A DNA stretch of 64,000 nt, from positions 34,427,186-34,491,185 of the forward strand of contig OZ034968.1 of the NCBI GenBank assembly GCA_964030785.1. The letters are read 5' to 3'. Below, one piece after another: positions 60,184 through 64,000 of this stretch. The position numbers and the translations under genes are program-made. Position 1 is the stretch's first letter. Each line of letters starts with the position of its first letter. The stretch comes from Siderastrea siderea (Eukaryota; Cnidaria; Anthozoa; Scleractinia; Rhizangiidae). Below the pieces are notes generated by a model that did not search any database, was not told the DNA's origin, and was given only the letters and a program-made list of their open reading frames with translations.

Positions 60184-60254
60184 ACGACGAACGGAATACA
60201 AAAGGAATGCAACTTCCATTTTATGAGTCCAACGTGCACATATGCACTCGGCCG

Positions 60255-60930
60255 CCTAATGAATTTGGTAACATTTGAAACAGTTCATTGCTGAATTTCG
60301 CAACAAGAAAGGAGTATAGCACAACACTTTTGGAACAGCTATAAAGACGGAGAAAGAGCAACGATGTCGAGAGGAAACGATGTATCCAGCTCTTGTAATC
60401 AGCACTAAAGGAAATCTGGGTAATTTTCTTGCTTTTCTTTCAGCACTGATGTCGCTCCTGGTATAAATCAGCTGCTAGGCTAGGACCAGCCAGAAAGTAA
60501 GGTGGAAAATTTCCGGTAACTCCGACAGTTTTAGGCACCAAATTCGCGAAATGAACTACTTTTACAACTTCAGTGTCGTTTGCACTATATAACAAAGTAG
60601 CTGAGGTTTTACTTTTTGCTCACAGTTTGAGTAAGCTACATCTTGTTGCTGACACCTGTCGGAGAAAAAGCGACGTCGTTTTAATACATGCAATTTTCTG
60701 TCCAAGTTTGACCTAAAAGAAAACGTATTCGCACTCTTGTTATTATACTTCTGCGCCCTTTAGGTTGCATTTTACCTGCAAAATATATCTTTCGGTACCA
60801 GATGCGTTGGAAATCACGAGTAATTTTGTCAAGCCGTGCTTTACTTTTAGAAAAAGACAAAATGGCCTTTACTGCGTTTCCCGTCCTTGCACTGACCAGG
60901 CATTTCTAATTTTTTTTTGCAGTTGATTGC
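60255..60930. repeat. Second half of the unit 3 5' flank
   Basis: It continues the homology with 40225-40810 (GAATTTGGTAACATTTG, then GCAACAAGAAAGGAGTA). No gene is called. Confidence 0.65.
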
Positions 60931-61284
60931 TAAATCAATTAAAAATTTACATCTGAAAATAGCTTAAAGAAAATAGCTCAAATGCTTTAAACCTGGCTCA
61001 TAGTAAGATTTTTCCGTCTGACCTGAAACAAGGTCACATAATCTGTGATCAGAATGTGGACAACACGTTTAGGGAAATTCAGTGAAGTAGGAAGTTAGAC
61101 TATACTCAGACTATAAAGTCAGTTATATGCTTAAGTTCAGTTATAGCCGTTCGTGTTTGATTTAGAACCTGGAATAGTTTTTCGCCAGGATTTTCAGTTA
61201 GGTTTTTTAAATCGTTGTGTGAGGAGATCACACTCTTCCTAGGTTTCGTTTTCGTATAAAACCTTTTTTTTGTTGACAACAGGT

Positions 61285-63230
61285 ATCGTATCCCTGAATT
61301 TATTGACTTCCAGAATCGTATCTTTAGTCATAGTCTGTGGGAAATCTGTGGAATGTGTGTTAAAAAACCTTACCTGTAGCGCTGTAATGCAACAGTATTT
61401 TCAAGTGGTGCTGTTTTCAAGATTTCACGTAGAAAATGATTTTTTAATACAAAGTCTGAATAAGGGGATGGGGAATAAAATCCTCAAGTGTAATCAATAA
61501 AATGCAGAGTACTTCTTTTCGTGGTTTTACTTTAAAACAATCCATGGAGAAAGATACACAAATTTTGAATTTGAGTACCACTGCGAACTTTAATCATATA
61601 AATAAAAGAAGCAGCCCCTTAACCGTATTTCACTTATGCTAAAATTGCCGTTTCCTCTTTGTTGTTGTTGTTATTTTTAAAAAGCCGCTTGCTATGAGAC
61701 CAGATTTACAAAAACAAGACTTTTTATGTCTTTTCCGCTCTGCACAGTTTTTTTTATGTTTTGTACGCCCAGTTTACTAGCTAGACCTGTACGTTTAGCA
61801 CTATTTTTCGTAAATCCATTTAGTCGCAGACTAGGCCCTTTCTCAACGGTTAGCTTTACATAGTGCAAGGCCACTGCTTACTAGCACAAGAATAAAACGA
61901 ACTTGAACTCAGCTGAAACTATATAAGCAGTAGTTTTTTGACTGGCTGTAATGTCTGTGCGTAAGCGTATTTTATTAACAATATAACCGTATTTTAGTAA
62001 CATCTTTATTTGTGGTGGTATTTTAAACCACTATGCCACAAATAAATTGTACTGGCTTTACATATTGTTTTGTAATATTCAATTGATTTGATGCAATGTT
62101 TTTTTCTTTTTCCTTGTTCCTAATCATTTTGCTACTGACTTTAACTTTCCGGTCTGAACTTTACATGCGGGAATAACTGTCAGTCAGTTCTTAAGGGATT
62201 TATAATTAACTGTAACAAAATAAAAAGGCCCTTAGAATTTGCACGTTAAAACTTTTCATTACAATAAGAAAACACTTCGTTTTTAACAAAACCAACAAGA
62301 TTGTTAAGCAGTTTAGGGGGCCACGTCGCGAAAATTTTCACTTTTTGATGTTGACATTCAAATTAAATACCTTTCTACGTACACGAAGTGCCTCTAGAAT
62401 ATCAAGAAAAAGAAATTGAATGATTTTCTGAAAGGGAGAACAAACCATAATCATTTCTGGTTATTTTTCCGAAAAACAAGGGAGAAACTTGAGAACATTA
62501 CCCTGTTTTATCAAGTTACAATCCATTTCCATCCTAGCCATCACCATACAAGCACACTTTATTATTGACCCATGATTTTTGGGTTTCCTTTGATTGCAGT
62601 ATGTATTTTAGCTTTTTAAAGTCATTCTAAAGATAGGTGACAGAGCCTCTTTAAGTAAACGAACCTATTGAAGCATCTGTAGAGACAAAACATAATTGCT
62701 ACTTTAGGAAGCAAAATGATTGACTCTTTCAGAGTTATGCTCAATATAAATTGACGTCTGAAACTTTTTATAGTCTATGGATAAAATATTAACGGTAGAA
62801 AATGTAAGTAAAGGTATGAAACAAAACCTCAAGAAGTGCTGTTTATTCTGCCATAGTTTGGAAATTTCTTTCCCACGGCAGTTTGAGTAAATTGCGACGG
62901 AAATTTCAAGGGCCACATCTTTAACACTAAAACAAGGCGTGCTCAACGACCTACAAGGAGGTGAATGCTTAAGAGAACGTTTAAGGCCCTAGTTCATGCT
63001 CCTAAGCCCAGAATTTACATTTCGTTGTGATTTCTGGAGTGCAAAGTAGTTAATATGAAACACATGGCATGGCAATACTGCTTATTACACATTTCCTTTT
63101 TTCCTTTGTGACTTGTTTTACTGTCCTATTAATTAAGACTTAGTTGTCTCTTGTTTAATTTATGATCGATTGTTTAACCTTTGAAGCAATTAATTAGGTT
63201 GCGTGAGCAAGAATTCGACTATTTCTGATC
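61285..63230. repeat. vWA-to-tyrosinase spacer of unit 3
   Basis: It is nearly the same as 5920-9640 once the unit 1 insertions at 6457-6852 and 7325-8358 are removed, with a further deletion near 62716. vWA coding exons are missing just upstream, so unit 3 has the spacer and tyrosinase part only. Confidence 0.75.
62316..62650. mobile_element. TTAA element, unit 3 copy
   Basis: It starts with GGGGGCCACGTCGCG after TTTA (a mutated TTAA, 62312-62315) and ends GGTGACAGAGCCTCT before TTAA (62651-62654). It is the better-preserved partner of 8411-8717. Confidence 0.65.
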
Positions 63231-63285
63231 GTCTTTTATTATTTTTTAATTTGCGGATACGTTACAAGCGCAGCAGAACTACAAC

Positions 63286-64000
63286 ATGGTATTCTATCAG
63301 CTTTTTATAACTTTGTTGCTTTTCAACTGTGCAATAACCGTCCCTGATTTTTTCTGCTTTGGAAACTGACTCGCATTCTGCAGAAGTATGACAAAATCAG
63401 ACGGCACCACAGTCGTCACGTGATTGTTAACAAAAGTTCAAGAAAACGTGAAGTTATTTCATCTTTTCAGGGGCAGTTATATGGTCTCTGTAGTCAGAGA
63501 ATTGCTCCGGAAACAAAAGATCACCGATAGGTTAAGTGCATGGGGGACGGGGGGTCAACTCAAGTCAAAATTGCTTTAAGAGAGGATGGGTATAACAGCT
63601 CCTTAAAAAATTGAAGAGGGTTAAAGCATTGTTTGTACCCTTGTTTTTTCCCTTACTCTATCGAGATTTTAGATAAAATTAACATTTTACTCAATCCAAA
63701 AAAAGATGAACTTTCGAGGCACACAGTAGTGTACAGATATCCATTTTGTTGTACTGAAATTTTTAGCATCAAATTCACCATATTCCCTTGTTAAATGTCC
63801 ATATATCCACTTCCTGTATTCCCTCCATAAGTGGGTTTCTCAGAATAGTCATTCCAAACTTCTACTGAACTGTGCGTTCTTTTGATAGCTACTTAGATAG
63901 TTCTGCAGAAAAGTCTCGAACAGATGGCCAAGGCAGCTTTCCAAAGGTCCAATATGGAAATTACACAGAAAACGTCACTAGTTAAGCCACTTGCCTTTTT
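63286..64000 (+). pseudogene. Tyrosinase-like gene, copy 3 (exon 1 deleted, runs off the window)
   Basis: The start and signal peptide (MVFYQLFITLLLFNC) match copy 1. Then 229 bp equivalent to 9726-9954 are missing, removing the rest of exon 1 and its splice donor. The frame ends after about 27 codons. The following intron sequence is almost the same as 9955-10200 and 11590-12010. Later exons would lie beyond 64000. Confidence 0.75.

Noticed and set aside
59961..60239. 92-codon minus frame and the 56891-57082 and 60066-60278 frames
   Set aside because: They translate the same inverted-repeat arm in different frames, so they reflect the repeat rather than a gene.
1..64000. Bacterial or viral origin, or contamination
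   Set aside because: Spliced genes with GT/AG introns, SINEs, a LINE end and eukaryotic DNA transposons run across the whole window.

Overview
The window is animal nuclear DNA: AT-rich, with split genes that have GT/AG introns, tRNA-derived SINEs, a LINE 3' end and many short inverted-repeat DNA transposons. The repeat families look like those I know from anthozoan cnidarians, so a stony coral or close relative is my best guess. That is an inference, because no marker gene is present. No bacterial operon, viral gene, rRNA or CRISPR array is visible.

Two secreted-protein families dominate and alternate along the + strand. The first is a small three-exon protein: a signal peptide, a short propeptide ending at basic residues, and one von Willebrand factor A (vWA) domain. 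It has five copies, A (3792-5905), B (21375-23406), C (31711-33742), D (42052-43940) and E (53238-54573). The second is a tyrosinase-like (type-3 copper) protein with three copies, Tyr1 (9682-13257), Tyr2 (48906-51540) and Tyr3 (63286 to the window end). Only vWA copy C reads intact from start to stop. B has a single 2-nt lesion, and the other vWA copies and all tyrosinase copies are clearly broken. A third gene type, on the minus strand (17280-15135), is a secretory-pathway polytopic membrane protein of unknown family. It is interrupted by one in-frame stop and one frameshift.

The two families move together as a duplicated module of vWA gene, about 3-4 kb of spacer, then tyrosinase. Unit 1 is about 1-13560, unit 2 about 39900-51600, and unit 3 about 56040 to the end, entering from a copy of the 39.9-40.8 kb flank. 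An isolated fragment of the vWA 3' region lies at 18850-19650. Because the units are paralogous, many transposon insertions can be cut out exactly by comparison with an empty copy. This reveals TTAA, TAA and 7-8 bp target-site duplications, and an order of events: unit 2 split first, then units 1 and 3, followed by further insertions in unit 1.

Layout: 0-3.5 kb, unit 1 flank with a palindromic element, two head-to-head SINEs and a TIR element; 3.7-13.3 kb, vWA-A, spacer with nested transposons, Tyr1; 15.1-17.3 kb, minus-strand membrane-protein gene; 18.8-25.6 kb, vWA 3' relic, 25-bp satellite, vWA-B, LINE tails, 13-bp satellite; 27-31 kb, repeat-rich stretch with coding-like scraps; 31.4-33.8 kb, vWA-C; 34.4-36.6 kb, TTAA element; 39.9-51.6 kb, unit 2 carrying a 3.2-kb insertion with a 1200-bp transposon inside; 53.2-54.6 kb, vWA-E; 57-60.2 kb, a large foldback structure around an 18-bp minisatellite; 60.25-64 kb, unit 3. 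A secreted vWA protein beside tyrosinases would fit a cross-linked extracellular matrix or adhesive, but that role is inferred from families and proximity only.
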